Counted from the first letter of the stretch, positions 14,681 to 22,554 are shown. The stretch is DNA of 34,682 bases from Stenotrophomonas sp. 278 (GCF_003935715.1 NZ_RHPP01000029.1:1-34682); one strand, 5' to 3'. Notes: generated by a model not told the origin, from the sequence alone. Translations and numbers: made by a program.

Positions 14681-16666
14681 GGTGCGCACGCGCAATACCG
14701 GCGTCTTCGATTCCGGATGCGGCTCCACTGCATGCGGCAATCCGTCCAATGCCTTACGCACCGCCTTCAACGACGGGTCGATGCCGCGCATGGGATGCCA
14801 CATGCCGATCAGGCCGAAGTGCTGCTGGTAGCGCAGGGTCTGCGCGCTGCCCAGCCACAGCGGCTGCTTGCCCGGGGTCAGTTCGGCCGGAGCCGGCCAC
14901 AGACGCAGCGCATAGATCTCGTACGGCGCATCACCGGCGCGGATCATCAGCAGCGACTCGACCTGGGTGTCCAGCGTTGCCGGCAGCACCGGCACTTCTT
15001 CCGGTGCGGCCGACTTGTCCAGCATCAGCAGCGCCTGCTCCCAGCCGGCCTGTGGCTGTACATGCCAGCCGTGGGTTTCCAGTTGCTGGCGCAGCGGTCC
15101 CAGCGGGCCGGCTACCTGCACGTCCAGCGGCCAGCGCTGGTCATCGTCGAACTCATTGCGACGCGCCGGCAGGGCGCGCCACGCGCCGTCCCACCAGCCC
15201 TGCGCGGTCAACGCGGCGGGTGCGGGCTGGGCCGGTTCAAAACGCAGCAGCTTGGCTTCGATGTTGCGCGGGGCATACCAGAACGCCGCCGCGGCGAACG
15301 TGCCGTAGAACAGCCATGACACCGGCTTGACCCAGAACGATCGGTTGAAGCGGCGGCGATAGGCGATGCCCAGCACCAGCAGCCAGAAGATGCCGAACAA
15401 CATGCCGCCGATCACGTCGCTCAGCCAGTGCGCGCCGAGGTAGATGCGGGCAAAGCCGATCAGGCTGACGATGATGCCCGACAGCAGGTACGGCCACACC
15501 CGCGTGCGACCGGGGAGTTCACGCCCGATCAGCACCGCGAAGAAGCCGAAGGTGATGGTGGCCATGGTCACCGACACCGACGGGAAGCCGAAGCCGCTGC
15601 TCGCATTGGGCGGCCGCACCACATCGACAGTGGTGCCCAGCAGTTCGGTCAATGCATAGCCGAAGGCCAGGGCCGCCAGCCAATGTCCGGCCGCCATCCA
15701 GCGCCGGCGCCAGATCAGATAGCCCATGCCGGCAGCGGTCGCCGGCATCAAGACCTGCCAGGCACCCAGCGAGGCCAGCGCCGCCATCGGGTAGTCGGCC
15801 AGCGGGTTGCGCAGGGCCAGCATCGCCTCGTGCACCGCCAGGTCCAGCGCCAGCGGTTCGCCATGCGCGACCACGGCCATCAGCAGGGCGAACCAGCACC
15901 AGCCGAGCAACAGCAGCATCAATGCCAGCATCGCCAGCGGCACCGATTCACGGCGGTTCGGGTCGAACACCGCCACCGAGTACCGGCCCAGGGTGGGGTG
16001 GCGCTGATACCAGCGCAGCAGCCCCGCCAGCCAGGTGTCCATGCGCGCTGCCGACCAGCGGTAGCCATACAGCACGATCGCCCAGACCACGCCCAGCACC
16101 ACGCCAACCAGGGCCAGCACCATCACCAGACGGCCGGCCACCGCCGCCACCGCGTCATAGGCTTCGCCCAGCACCCAGCCCGGGGCCAGGAACAGCAGCG
16201 CCCAGCTGATCGCGGCGATGCTGCTGGCCTGCAGGTAGCGGGGAACCGGCATCTTCATCATGCCGGCGATGGCCGGCACGAAAGGACGGATGGCTCCTAC
16301 GTAGCGCGCCACCAGGATGCTCTTGAAGGCATTGCGGCGGAACATGATTTCGCCGCGGTCGAGCAGCTGCGGGTAGCGACTGAACGGCCAGATGCCGCGC
16401 AGCCGGTCACCCCAGCGGCGGCCAATCCAGTAACTGAGCGCATCGCCGGCCAGCGCACCCAGCGCGGTGCAGGCCACCGCATACGGGCCCGAGATCTGGC
16501 CCAGGCCGATCAGCACGCCCACGGCGAACAGCAAGGGCAACGCCGGCACGATCGCGCCCAGAATGATGACCGCATCGCAGAAAGCGATGAGGAAGACGAC
16601 CGCACCGGCCAGTACGGGGTGAGCTGCGATCCACGCGAGCGTGGCATCGATCCATGAAGAGTCCAT
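14660..16666 (-). CDS. DedA - PAP2 - LssY fusion membrane protein, with altered PAP2 motifs
   Basis: The product is 668 aa from the ATG at 16666. Residues about 1-200 are a DedA/VTT domain (FCDAVIILGAIVPALPLLF, then YWIGRRWGDRLRG and FVPAIAGMMKMP). The middle, about 230-450, is a PAP2-type membrane phosphatase. The C-terminal soluble part, about 470-668, matches the LssY C-domain (AQGWWDGAWRALPARRNEF, WLGSAQTLRYQQHFGLI). The third PAP2 motif is intact (R407, H413, D417). Motif 2 reads PSVS at 362-365 instead of PSGH, and motif 1 keeps RP at 351-352 without the usual lysine seven residues earlier. DedA proteins move phospholipids or undecaprenyl phosphate and PAP2 enzymes dephosphorylate lipid phosphates, so the fusion suggests lipid-carrier handling, with catalysis doubtful here. 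The C-terminus is encoded by a REP. Confidence 0.88.
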   Translation of the reverse strand: MDSSWIDATLAWIAAHPVLAGAVVFLIAFCDAVIILGAIVPALPLLFAVGVLIGLGQISGPYAVACTALGALAGDALSYWIGRRWGDRLRGIWPFSRYPQLLDRGEIMFRRNAFKSILVARYVGAIRPFVPAIAGMMKMPVPRYLQASSIAAISWALLFLAPGWVLGEAYDAVAAVAGRLVMVLALVGVVLGVVWAIVLYGYRWSAARMDTWLAGLLRWYQRHPTLGRYSVAVFDPNRRESVPLAMLALMLLLLGWCWFALLMAVVAHGEPLALDLAVHEAMLALRNPLADYPMAALASLGAWQVLMPATAAGMGYLIWRRRWMAAGHWLAALAFGYALTELLGTTVDVVRPPNASSGFGFPSVSVTMATITFGFFAVLIGRELPGRTRVWPYLLSGIIVSLIGFARIYLGAHWLSDVIGGMLFGIFWLLVLGIAYRRRFNRSFWVKPVSWLFYGTFAAAAFWYAPRNIEAKLLRFEPAQPAPAALTAQGWWDGAWRALPARRNEFDDDQRWPLDVQVAGPLGPLRQQLETHGWHVQPQAGWEQALLMLDKSAAPEEVPVLPATLDTQVESLLMIRAGDAPYEIYALRLWPAPAELTPGKQPLWLGSAQTLRYQQHFGLIGMWHPMRGIDPSLKAVRKALDGLPHAVEPHPESKTPVLRVRTDHDPRS

Positions 16667-16672
16667 CGCCGG

Positions 16673-16678
16673 ATTATA
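16673..16678 (-). promoter_or_regulatory. Consensus -10 box of the DedA-PAP2 gene
   Basis: A perfect TATAAT on the minus strand ends 6 nt before the ATG at 16666. Transcription would start on or next to the start codon, predicting a leaderless mRNA. No good -35 match is seen at the usual spacing. Confidence 0.55.
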
Positions 16679-16753
16679 GAGGGGCAACGCTGACTGGCTG
16701 CCACCGGTGTGCGCCGAAACGACGTCATCTGCCGGCAACGAACGTGAACCGCC

Positions 16754-16759
16754 TAGAAT
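16754..16759 (+). promoter_or_regulatory. -10 box of the RIO-like kinase gene
   Basis: TAGAAT ends 6 nt before the ATG at 16766, the mirror image of the divergent TATAAT at 16673-16678. The two genes share a 99-bp promoter region. Confidence 0.5.
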
Positions 16760-16765
16760 GGCGAC

Positions 16766-17428
16766 ATGACGTCAACGCCGCCCATCGCCCCGCATGCCCT
16801 GAAGGCCGACAGCTTCGGCCGCATCCTGCTGATCGAACAGGACGGCCAGCGCTTCGTGCGCCGCGACCTCGGAGCCACGCCGCTGTGGCTGCGCCTGCCG
16901 GCCTGGTGGCTGGCCCGGCGCGAGGCCCGCGCGCTGGCACATCTGAACGGCATGCCCGACACCCCCCGTCTGCTGGCCTGGGACGGCCACTGGCTGGACC
17001 GCAGCTTCATGGAGGGCGACGCCATGTACCAGCGCCCCCCGCGCGGCGACCTGGCCTACTTCCGCGCCGCGCGCCGGCTGCTGCAACAGGTCCACCGCCA
17101 CGGCATCGCTCACAACGACCTGGCCAAGGAAGCCAACTGGCTGGTCCGCGAGGACGGCCGCCCCGCGCTGATCGACTTCCAGCTCGCCGTGATCGGCAAC
17201 CCGCGCTCGCGCTGGATGCGCCTGCTCGCCCGCGAAGACCTGCGCCACCTGCTCAAGCACAAACGCATGTACTGCCGCGAGTACCTCACCCCGGTCGAAA
17301 AGCGCCTGCTGAAACGCCATTCCTGGGTGCGTGACCTCTGGTTCCGCACCGGCAAGCCGGTGTACCGGTTCGTCACCCGCAAGATCCTGCACTGGGAAGA
17401 CAACGAAGGGCAGGGGCCGAAGCCCTGA
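16766..17428 (+). CDS. RIO/Kdo-kinase-like protein kinase-fold protein
   Basis: The 220-aa protein has a compact kinase-like fold. The catalytic loop is HNDLAKEANW at 116-125, with Asp118 as the likely base, and the metal-binding triad appears as DFQL with Asp137. An alpha-C-type glutamate may be Glu53 in ARREARALAHL, and FVRRDLG at 30-36 corresponds to the beta-3 strand with Arg in place of Lys. The catalytic-loop style (HND-LAKEANW) is that of RIO1-like and LPS-core kinases, not eukaryotic Ser/Thr kinases. The substrate is unknown: a protein, or a lipid/sugar in the envelope. It is divergent from the DedA-PAP2 envelope gene. Charged C-terminus, no membrane segment. Confidence 0.8.
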   Translation: MTSTPPIAPHALKADSFGRILLIEQDGQRFVRRDLGATPLWLRLPAWWLARREARALAHLNGMPDTPRLLAWDGHWLDRSFMEGDAMYQRPPRGDLAYFRAARRLLQQVHRHGIAHNDLAKEANWLVREDGRPALIDFQLAVIGNPRSRWMRLLAREDLRHLLKHKRMYCREYLTPVEKRLLKRHSWVRDLWFRTGKPVYRFVTRKILHWEDNEGQGPKP

Positions 17429-17707
17429 GAAGGCACGCAGTTGGGTGCCAGCGGTCCATGCGTGACGCATGACGCGTGATTCGCGGTGCACGGTGGTGAC
17501 GTCAATGCCAACGCCAACGGGACCCTGGATGGGAAATCGGATGGGGATGTCTGGGAGACTGGTAGGGTCGCACGATAGTCGACCGCCGATAACAAACGTC
17601 ACTTCATTGGGGCATGACCGCAAAACGAAGGCACGCTCCCCGCAACAACCCACGCTTGCGCCCACCACGGCATAATCAGAAATCCCACTGCTTCCCCGGA
17701 ATCGCGC

Positions 17708-18526
17708 ATGGCCAGCCTCCAAGGTAAAACCCTGTTCATCACCGGTGCCTCGCGTGGCATCGGCCTGGCCATCGCCCTGCGCGCCGCGCGTGAAGGGGCC
17801 AACGTGGCCATCGCGGCCAAATCGTCGGTCCCGAACCCCAAGCTCCCGGGCACCATCCACAGCGCTGCCGAAGCCGTGAACGCCGTTGGTGGCCAAGGGC
17901 TGGCCCTGAAGTGCGACATCCGCGAAGAAGACCAGGTGCACGCAGCCGTCGCCGCCACCGTGGACACGTTCGGCGGCATCGACATCCTGGTCAACAACGC
18001 CAGCGCGATCTGGCTGCGCGGCACGCTGGATACGCCGATGAAACGCTTCGACCTGATGCAGCAGGTAAATTCGCGCGGCAGCTTCCTGTGTGCGCAGGCC
18101 TGTCTTCCGCACCTGCTTCAGGCGGCCAACCCGCACATTCTCACCTTGGCCCCGCCGCCCAGCCTCAACCCGAAGTGGTGGGGTCCGCACACCGGCTACA
18201 CGCTGGCCAAGATGGGCATGAGCTTCGTCACTCTGGGCTTGGCCGCCGAATTCGGCCCGCAGGGCGTGGCGGTGAATGCACTGTGGCCGCGCACCGTGAT
18301 CGCCACTGATGCGATCAACATGATTCCGGGCGTCGATGCTGCCGGTTGCCGCACGCCACAGATCATGGCCGATGCCGCGCATGCGGTGCTGACCCGCGAA
18401 GCCGCCGGCTTCCACGGCAACTTCCTGCTCGACGATGAAGTGCTGGCCGAAGCCGGCGTCACCGACCTCAGCGGCTACGCGGTGGACCCCTCGCGGCCAC
18501 TGCTGCCGGACCTTTTTCTCGACTGA
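17708..18526 (+). CDS. Short-chain dehydrogenase, HSDL2-like
   Basis: This 272-aa NAD(P)-dependent oxidoreductase has TGASRGIG at 12-19, VNNAS at 95-99 and the catalytic YTLAK with Tyr164 and Lys168. The stretch SLNPKWWGPHTGYTLAKMGM, then VNALWPRT, ADAAHAVL and the C-terminal PLLPDLFLD closely follow the hydroxysteroid-dehydrogenase-like 2 (HSDL2) family, without its C-terminal SCP2 domain. The serine that usually precedes the active-site tyrosine (ISPPL in the animal protein) is Ala148 (TLAPPPS). The substrate is unknown; fatty-acid-derived or steroid-like compounds are typical guesses. CATAAT at 17671-17676 is a plausible -10. A 167-bp REP-doublet begins 2 nt after the stop. The 279 nt upstream hold no gene. 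Confidence 0.88.
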   Translation: MASLQGKTLFITGASRGIGLAIALRAAREGANVAIAAKSSVPNPKLPGTIHSAAEAVNAVGGQGLALKCDIREEDQVHAAVAATVDTFGGIDILVNNASAIWLRGTLDTPMKRFDLMQQVNSRGSFLCAQACLPHLLQAANPHILTLAPPPSLNPKWWGPHTGYTLAKMGMSFVTLGLAAEFGPQGVAVNALWPRTVIATDAINMIPGVDAAGCRTPQIMADAAHAVLTREAAGFHGNFLLDDEVLAEAGVTDLSGYAVDPSRPLLPDLFLD

Positions 18527-18528
18527 TC

Positions 18529-18695
18529 GTAGGTACCACGCCCTGCGTGGTACCCGTGCAAGGCGCGGCACGAGTGAGCGAAAACAGCGCGTTTCCGGCG
18601 GGGCTACATGCTCCGGCATTTGGGCCTGACCGAGGCCGCGAATCAGGCGCTGATGACGCCAGACCGGAGAGCAGCCACGCAGGGCGTGGCTCTAC
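18529..18695 (-). repeat. 167-bp REP-doublet (REPIN-like) element, copy 2
   Basis: This is the reverse-complement counterpart of 10151-10317. Read on the minus strand it has the REP with the CCACGC stem (18695-18673), a 118-nt spacer and the inverted REP with the GGTACCACG stem (18554-18529). Spacer ends match copy 1 (for example GCTCTCCG, GCGTCAT or ACGTCAT, CGCCTGA, CCAAA(C/T)GCCGG, CCGCGC); the centre does not. It begins 2 nt after the SDR stop codon and ends 20 nt before the promoter of the lipoprotein gene. Confidence 0.8.
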
Positions 18696-18715
18696 GTCTG
18701 GGGTGCCTCTCCTGC

Positions 18716-18721
18716 TAGAAT
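18716..18721 (+). promoter_or_regulatory. -10 box of the DUF3829 lipoprotein gene
   Basis: TAGAAT lies 37 nt before the ATG at 18759, leaving a leader with GAGAGG as ribosome site. Confidence 0.45.
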
Positions 18722-18758
18722 TCCCTCTCTGGAAACGTTTTCAACACGGAGAGGTTGG

Positions 18759-19733
18759 ATGAAGCACGCAGTACGCACGGCCACGATGGCCGTTTCGATC
18801 GCCCTGGCCCTCAGCGCCTGCGGCAACAAGTCGGCCGATCCGGCCAAGGCCGAGGCGGCGGCCGCCAGCGAAACGCTGGACGCGCAGGAAGCGCTGACCG
18901 TCAAGCTCAATGACTACATTGACTGCTACAACGCCGTTGATGCGGACCAGCATCGTGGCATCGACACCTACACCAACTGGATGAAGGATCCCGAAGCGGG
19001 CCCGACCGGAAAGGAACAGCGCGGTTACGGTCCCCGCCCGGTGGACAGCTACGGGCTGAAGAAGTGCGACGAGACGGTCAACCGCGCGCTGGCCGCCGAA
19101 CCGAAGCTGCCGGCGCTGGACGCCGCAGCCAAGGACTACCTCGCCCAGCTGCACGCGCTGGAGCCGCTGGCCAAGGAAGCCTACGACTACTACAACCGCG
19201 AAGATTTCGAAGACGACAACTTCGCCAAGGGCAAGCAGATGCACGCGCCACTGATGGCGGCATGGGGCGCGTTTGCCGCGTCCAGCGAGACCTTCAGCGA
19301 CGAGCTGGAAAAGCAGAACGACCAGGCCCAGCGTGAACAGCTGGCTGCGCTGGAGAAGGCTGAAGGGCGCACGATGGAGTTCTATCGTCTCTCGATGATG
19401 CTGGAGGCCAAGTCGCTGGTGGAGTTCATGAGCGATGACACCTTCGACGTCGCCGAAGGCGAGAAGCGTGTCGCTGCGTTCAACGCGATTTCCGATGAAG
19501 CCCACGCCAAGGTCAAGCCGGCGCAGAACGATACCGGCTGGAGCACGTTCGAGATGTCGGCCGAGCAGTTCCGCCGTGAGGCCAAGGACCGCGTGGCCCG
19601 CGTGCGCGACAAAAAGCCGTACAGCAAGCTGGAAATCGAGTGGATGAACAATCCGACGCTGGCCCCCAGCGGCTCACCCTCCAAGCTGTTGAACAAGTAC
19701 AACGACCTGGTTCAGCGAAGCAACCGGATGTAA
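18759..19733 (+). CDS. DUF3829 (YiiG-like) lipoprotein
   Basis: The 324-aa protein begins with a lipoprotein signal (MAVSIALALSAC), lipid-modified at Cys21; the following residues (GNKSADPAK) carry no Asp at +2, so outer-membrane sorting is likely. After an Ala/Glu linker the sequence is mostly helical and charged (KLNDYIDCYNAV, YYNREDFEDDNFAKGKQMH, FSDELEKQNDQAQREQLAAL), ending NKYNDLVQRSNRM. This matches DUF3829, whose E. coli member is YiiG; function is unknown. GAGAGG precedes the ATG. A strong hairpin follows the stop. Confidence 0.82.
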   Translation: MKHAVRTATMAVSIALALSACGNKSADPAKAEAAAASETLDAQEALTVKLNDYIDCYNAVDADQHRGIDTYTNWMKDPEAGPTGKEQRGYGPRPVDSYGLKKCDETVNRALAAEPKLPALDAAAKDYLAQLHALEPLAKEAYDYYNREDFEDDNFAKGKQMHAPLMAAWGAFAASSETFSDELEKQNDQAQREQLAALEKAEGRTMEFYRLSMMLEAKSLVEFMSDDTFDVAEGEKRVAAFNAISDEAHAKVKPAQNDTGWSTFEMSAEQFRREAKDRVARVRDKKPYSKLEIEWMNNPTLAPSGSPSKLLNKYNDLVQRSNRM

Positions 19734-19739
19734 GAGGTT

Positions 19740-19776
19740 GCAAGGCGCGGCGGAACGCCCATCCGCCGCGCCTTGC
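19740..19776. terminator. Hairpin between convergent genes
   Basis: A perfect 15-bp stem (GCAAGGCGCGGCGGA and its complement) with a 7-nt loop starts 7 nt after the lipoprotein stop and ends 2 nt before the stop of the convergent channel gene. No T-run is present on either side, so a bidirectional stop or mRNA end protection is inferred. Confidence 0.6.
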
Positions 19777-19778
19777 CA

Positions 19779-20660
19779 TCATTGGTTGAACACCTCAGGC
19801 AATCCCTGCCCACAGCGTCGGCAATACCGCGCGTCCGGCTCATGCCCTTCCAGCCCGCAGTGCGGGCACCCACGCGCATCGCGTCGCGCGGCCAGCTCGG
19901 CATCGCGCATGGTGCTGGCCAGCTCGGCGGTATAGATGCCGGTGGGCACGGCGATGATGCTGTAACCGATCAGGATCAGAACCGAAGTAACGAACCGTCC
20001 CAGCACGGTCTGCGGCACGATGTCGCCAAACCCGACCGTGGCCATCGTCACCACCGCCCAGTACATGGCACTGGGAATGCTGGTGAAGCCGTGATTCGGC
20101 CCTTCGATCACATACATCATGGTGCCGGCGATGATGGTGATGGTGATCACCGTGAAAAGGAACAGCAGGATCTTGCGCCGGCTGCGCCACAGCGATTCCA
20201 TCAGCACGCCGCTTTCTTCGATGTAGCGGGTCAGCTTGAGAATGCGGAACACGCGCAGGATGCGCAGCGCGCGCACCACCAGCAGGCTCTGTGCGCCGGG
20301 GATGAACAACGACAGGTAGGTGGGCAGGATCGAGGCCAGGTCGATGATGCCCCAGATGCTGAACGCATAGCGCAGGGGGCGCTTCACCACCACCAGCCGC
20401 AGCAGGTACTCGGCGGTGAACAGGATCGTGAAGCCCCATTCCACCACGTACAGCCAGCTGGCGTGGGCCACATGGAAGCGCTGCACGCTGTCGAACATGA
20501 CCACCAGCACGCTGGCGATGATGGCGTAGACCAGCAGCAGGTCGAAATTGCGCGAGGGCTTGGTGTCGTGGCGGTAGATGATGTCGAACCAGGTCCGGCG
20601 CCAGCCGGATTCGGTTGCAGGGTTGAGCTGGGGGGCACTGAACGGTCGCATGCGGCGCAT
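19779..20660 (-). CDS. Voltage-gated-type potassium channel with C-terminal zinc ribbon
   Basis: The 293-aa inner-membrane protein has six helices: S1 at about 39-57, S2 at 69-91, S3 at 98-119, an S4 rich in arginine (RALRILRVFRILKLTR, 130-145), S5 at 162-185 and S6 at 220-245. The selectivity filter TVGFGD at 208-213 marks a K+ channel of the Kv/KvAP kind. The cytoplasmic tail ends in a zinc-ribbon pattern CPHC-x11-CRRC (Cys265, 268, 280, 283), which is uncommon for the family. An alternative start is Met4 (20651). It is divergent from the aminotransferase gene, with 56 nt between them. Confidence 0.9.
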   Translation of the reverse strand: MRRMRPFSAPQLNPATESGWRRTWFDIIYRHDTKPSRNFDLLLVYAIIASVLVVMFDSVQRFHVAHASWLYVVEWGFTILFTAEYLLRLVVVKRPLRYAFSIWGIIDLASILPTYLSLFIPGAQSLLVVRALRILRVFRILKLTRYIEESGVLMESLWRSRRKILLFLFTVITITIIAGTMMYVIEGPNHGFTSIPSAMYWAVVTMATVGFGDIVPQTVLGRFVTSVLILIGYSIIAVPTGIYTAELASTMRDAELAARRDARGCPHCGLEGHEPDARYCRRCGQGLPEVFNQ

Positions 20661-20716
20661 TGTGCCCCAGCCGGGGTAGGGGGAGAATGAGACCTTTCCC
20701 GGAGCCCTTGACCGCC

Positions 20717-21946
20717 ATGACCGCCGCTGCCCCTGACCCGCTTCTGTCCCTGTCGCATTACTACCTGCCGGTGTACAAGCCGCGCCAGGTGGTGCTCGAG
20801 CGCGGCCAGGGCGCGCGCGTGTGGGACAACCACGGCCGGGAGTTCATCGACCTGGCCGCCGGCATCGCCGTGTGCGGCCTGGGCCACAACGATCCGGACC
20901 TGAAGGCGGCGCTGATCGAGCAGGCCGGCAAGCTGTGGCACACCAGCAACGTGTTCTACAGCGAGCCGCCGCTGCGCCTGGCCGAAGAGCTGGTCACCGC
21001 CTCGCGCTTCGCCGAGCGGGTGTTCCTGTGCAATTCCGGTGCGGAAGCCAACGAAGTGGCGATCAAGTTGGTGCGCAAGTGGGCCTCCTCGCAGGGCCGC
21101 CCCGCCGACAAGCGGGTGATCGTGACCTTCCGTGGCAGCTTCCACGGCCGCACCCTGGCGGCGGTGACCGCCACCGCCCAGCCGAAGTACCAGGAAGGCT
21201 ACGAGCCGCTGCCCGGTGGCTTCCGCTATGTGGATTTCAACGACGAAGTGCAGCTGGAAACGGCGATGGCCGCCGGCGACGTGGCCGCGGTGATGCTGGA
21301 GCCGATCCAGGGCGAGGGCGGGGTGATGCCGGCCAAGTCCGGCTTCCTGCAGCGCGTGCGCGAGCTGTGCGACCAGCACAACGCGCTGGTGGTGCTGGAT
21401 GAGATCCAGGCCGGCATGGGCCGCACCGGCACGCTGTTCGCGCACTGGCAGGACGGCATCAAGCCGGACATCGTGACCCTGGCCAAGGCGTTGGGCGGCG
21501 GTTTCCCGATCGGTGCGATGCTGGCCGGTCCGAAGGTGGCCGAGGTGATGCAGTTTGGCGCGCATGGCACCACCTTTGGTGGCAATCCGCTGGCCGCTGC
21601 GGTGGCCCGGGTCGCGCTGCGCAAGCTGTCTTCACCGGAAATCGCGCACAACGTGGGCCGGCAGTCGCAGGCGCTGCGCGAGGGGCTGGGGAAGATCAAC
21701 GACGAGTTCAAGGTGTTCAGCCAGGTGCGCGGTCGCGGCCTGATGCTGGGCGCGGTGCTGGACAAGGACTTTGCCGGGCAGGCCGGACCGATTCTGGATC
21801 ATGCCGCCGAGCATGGGCTGCTCACGCTGCAGGCCGGGCCGGATGTGCTGCGCTTCGTGCCGTCGTTGAACATCAACGATGAGGAAGTGGCGGAAGGGTT
21901 GAAGCGGTTGCGGGCGGCGATCCAGTCGTTCATCGCCACGCGCTGA
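20717..21946 (+). CDS. argD: Acetylornithine/succinylornithine-type aminotransferase
   Basis: This PLP enzyme of class III transfers the amino group of N-acetylornithine (or N-acetyl-/succinyl-ornithine) to 2-oxoglutarate in arginine synthesis or breakdown. The product is 409 aa from the ATG at 20717, preceded by GGAG at 20701. Visible marks are the N-terminal YYLPVYKP, NSGAEANEVAIKL for cofactor phosphate binding, FRGSFHGRT, EPIQGEGGV, VLDEIQAGMGRTG and LAKALGGGFPIGAM, which holds the Schiff-base lysine. Biosynthetic ArgD and catabolic AstC/AruC are hard to separate by sequence alone; no other arginine gene is next to it. A REP starts 2 nt after the stop. Confidence 0.88.
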   Translation: MTAAAPDPLLSLSHYYLPVYKPRQVVLERGQGARVWDNHGREFIDLAAGIAVCGLGHNDPDLKAALIEQAGKLWHTSNVFYSEPPLRLAEELVTASRFAERVFLCNSGAEANEVAIKLVRKWASSQGRPADKRVIVTFRGSFHGRTLAAVTATAQPKYQEGYEPLPGGFRYVDFNDEVQLETAMAAGDVAAVMLEPIQGEGGVMPAKSGFLQRVRELCDQHNALVVLDEIQAGMGRTGTLFAHWQDGIKPDIVTLAKALGGGFPIGAMLAGPKVAEVMQFGAHGTTFGGNPLAAAVARVALRKLSSPEIAHNVGRQSQALREGLGKINDEFKVFSQVRGRGLMLGAVLDKDFAGQAGPILDHAAEHGLLTLQAGPDVLRFVPSLNINDEEVAEGLKRLRAAIQSFIATR

Positions 21947-21948
21947 CC

Positions 21949-21970
21949 GTAGAGCCGGGCTTGCCCGGCT
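21949..21970 (+). repeat. Single GTAG REP palindrome
   Basis: GTAG plus AGCCGGGCTTGCCCGGCT, identical to the unit at 5922-5943. It begins 2 nt after the aminotransferase stop codon. Confidence 0.8.
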
Positions 21971-22025
21971 GCCTTTGGCGTGCACCTGCGACACCCCGTC
22001 GCAGGTGAGACCTTCCAGCGCTCTC

Positions 22026-22031
22026 TAGAAT
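22026..22031 (+). promoter_or_regulatory. -10 box of azu
   Basis: TAGAAT lies 27 nt before the GTG start, with AAGGAG at 22047-22052 in between. Confidence 0.5.
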
Positions 22032-22058
22032 TCACGGTGTACCCGCAAGGAGATCACC

Positions 22059-22505
22059 GTGAAACTGCTCGCCCCCCTGTTTCTGGCCAGCTTGGCCTTC
22101 GCTCCGTCCGCCTATGCCCGCGTCTGCGCGGTCAACGTGGACAGCACCGACCAGATGACCTTCACCCAGAAGCAGATCAAACTGGCCGGCGACTGCACCC
22201 AGGTGAAGCTCACCCTGCGGCACACCGGCAAGCTGGCGGCCACGGCGATGGGGCATAACTGGGTACTGACGAAAACGGCGGACTACCAGCCGGTGGCGAT
22301 GGCAGGCATGCGGATGAAGCTGTCCGACAGCTACCTGCCAAAGAACGATGCGCGGGTGTTGGCGCATACGGCCGTAATTGGCGGTGGGCAGAGCACGTCG
22401 GTGACGTTCAGCACCGCGAAGCTGGTGAAGGGTGGGGATTACACGTTCTTTTGTTCGTTCCCCGGGCATTTCGCCATGATGAAAGGCCGTTTGATTTTCG
22501 GTTGA
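22059..22505 (+). CDS. azu: Azurin, periplasmic blue copper protein
   Basis: This periplasmic electron carrier has type-1 copper. The product is 148 aa from a GTG start at 22059, fixed by AAGGAG 7 nt upstream. The signal peptide ends AYA at residue 20. Copper ligands are all visible: His66 in MGHNWVL, Cys132 and His137 in FFCSFPGHF, and Met141. The conserved N-terminal disulfide is Cys23-Cys46. Length is normal. By family knowledge it may feed electrons to peroxidases or denitrification enzymes; no such gene is nearby. The last codons and the stop lie in a perfect 19-bp inverted repeat. Confidence 0.95.
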   Translation: MKLLAPLFLASLAFAPSAYARVCAVNVDSTDQMTFTQKQIKLAGDCTQVKLTLRHTGKLAATAMGHNWVLTKTADYQPVAMAGMRMKLSDSYLPKNDARVLAHTAVIGGGQSTSVTFSTAKLVKGGDYTFFCSFPGHFAMMKGRLIFG

Positions 22506-22525
22506 GAACCGAAAATCAAACGGCC
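22485..22525. terminator. Perfect 19-bp inverted repeat overlapping the azu stop codon
   Basis: The arms at 22485-22503 and 22507-22525 are fully complementary with a 3-nt loop (GAG); the azu stop TGA spans the left arm and loop (22503-22505). It has no T-run. It is followed at once by a REP, so the convergent azu and hemL transcripts both end in palindromes. Confidence 0.7.
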
Positions 22526-22527
22526 GG

Positions 22528-22554
22528 GTAGGTAACGACCGTTGGTCGTTACCC
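22528..22554 (+). repeat. GTAG REP palindrome containing the hemL stop codon
   Basis: GTAG at 22528 is followed by stem GGTAACGACC / GGTCGTTACC. The hemL stop (TAA on the minus strand, 22549-22551) lies inside the right arm. Confidence 0.75.
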
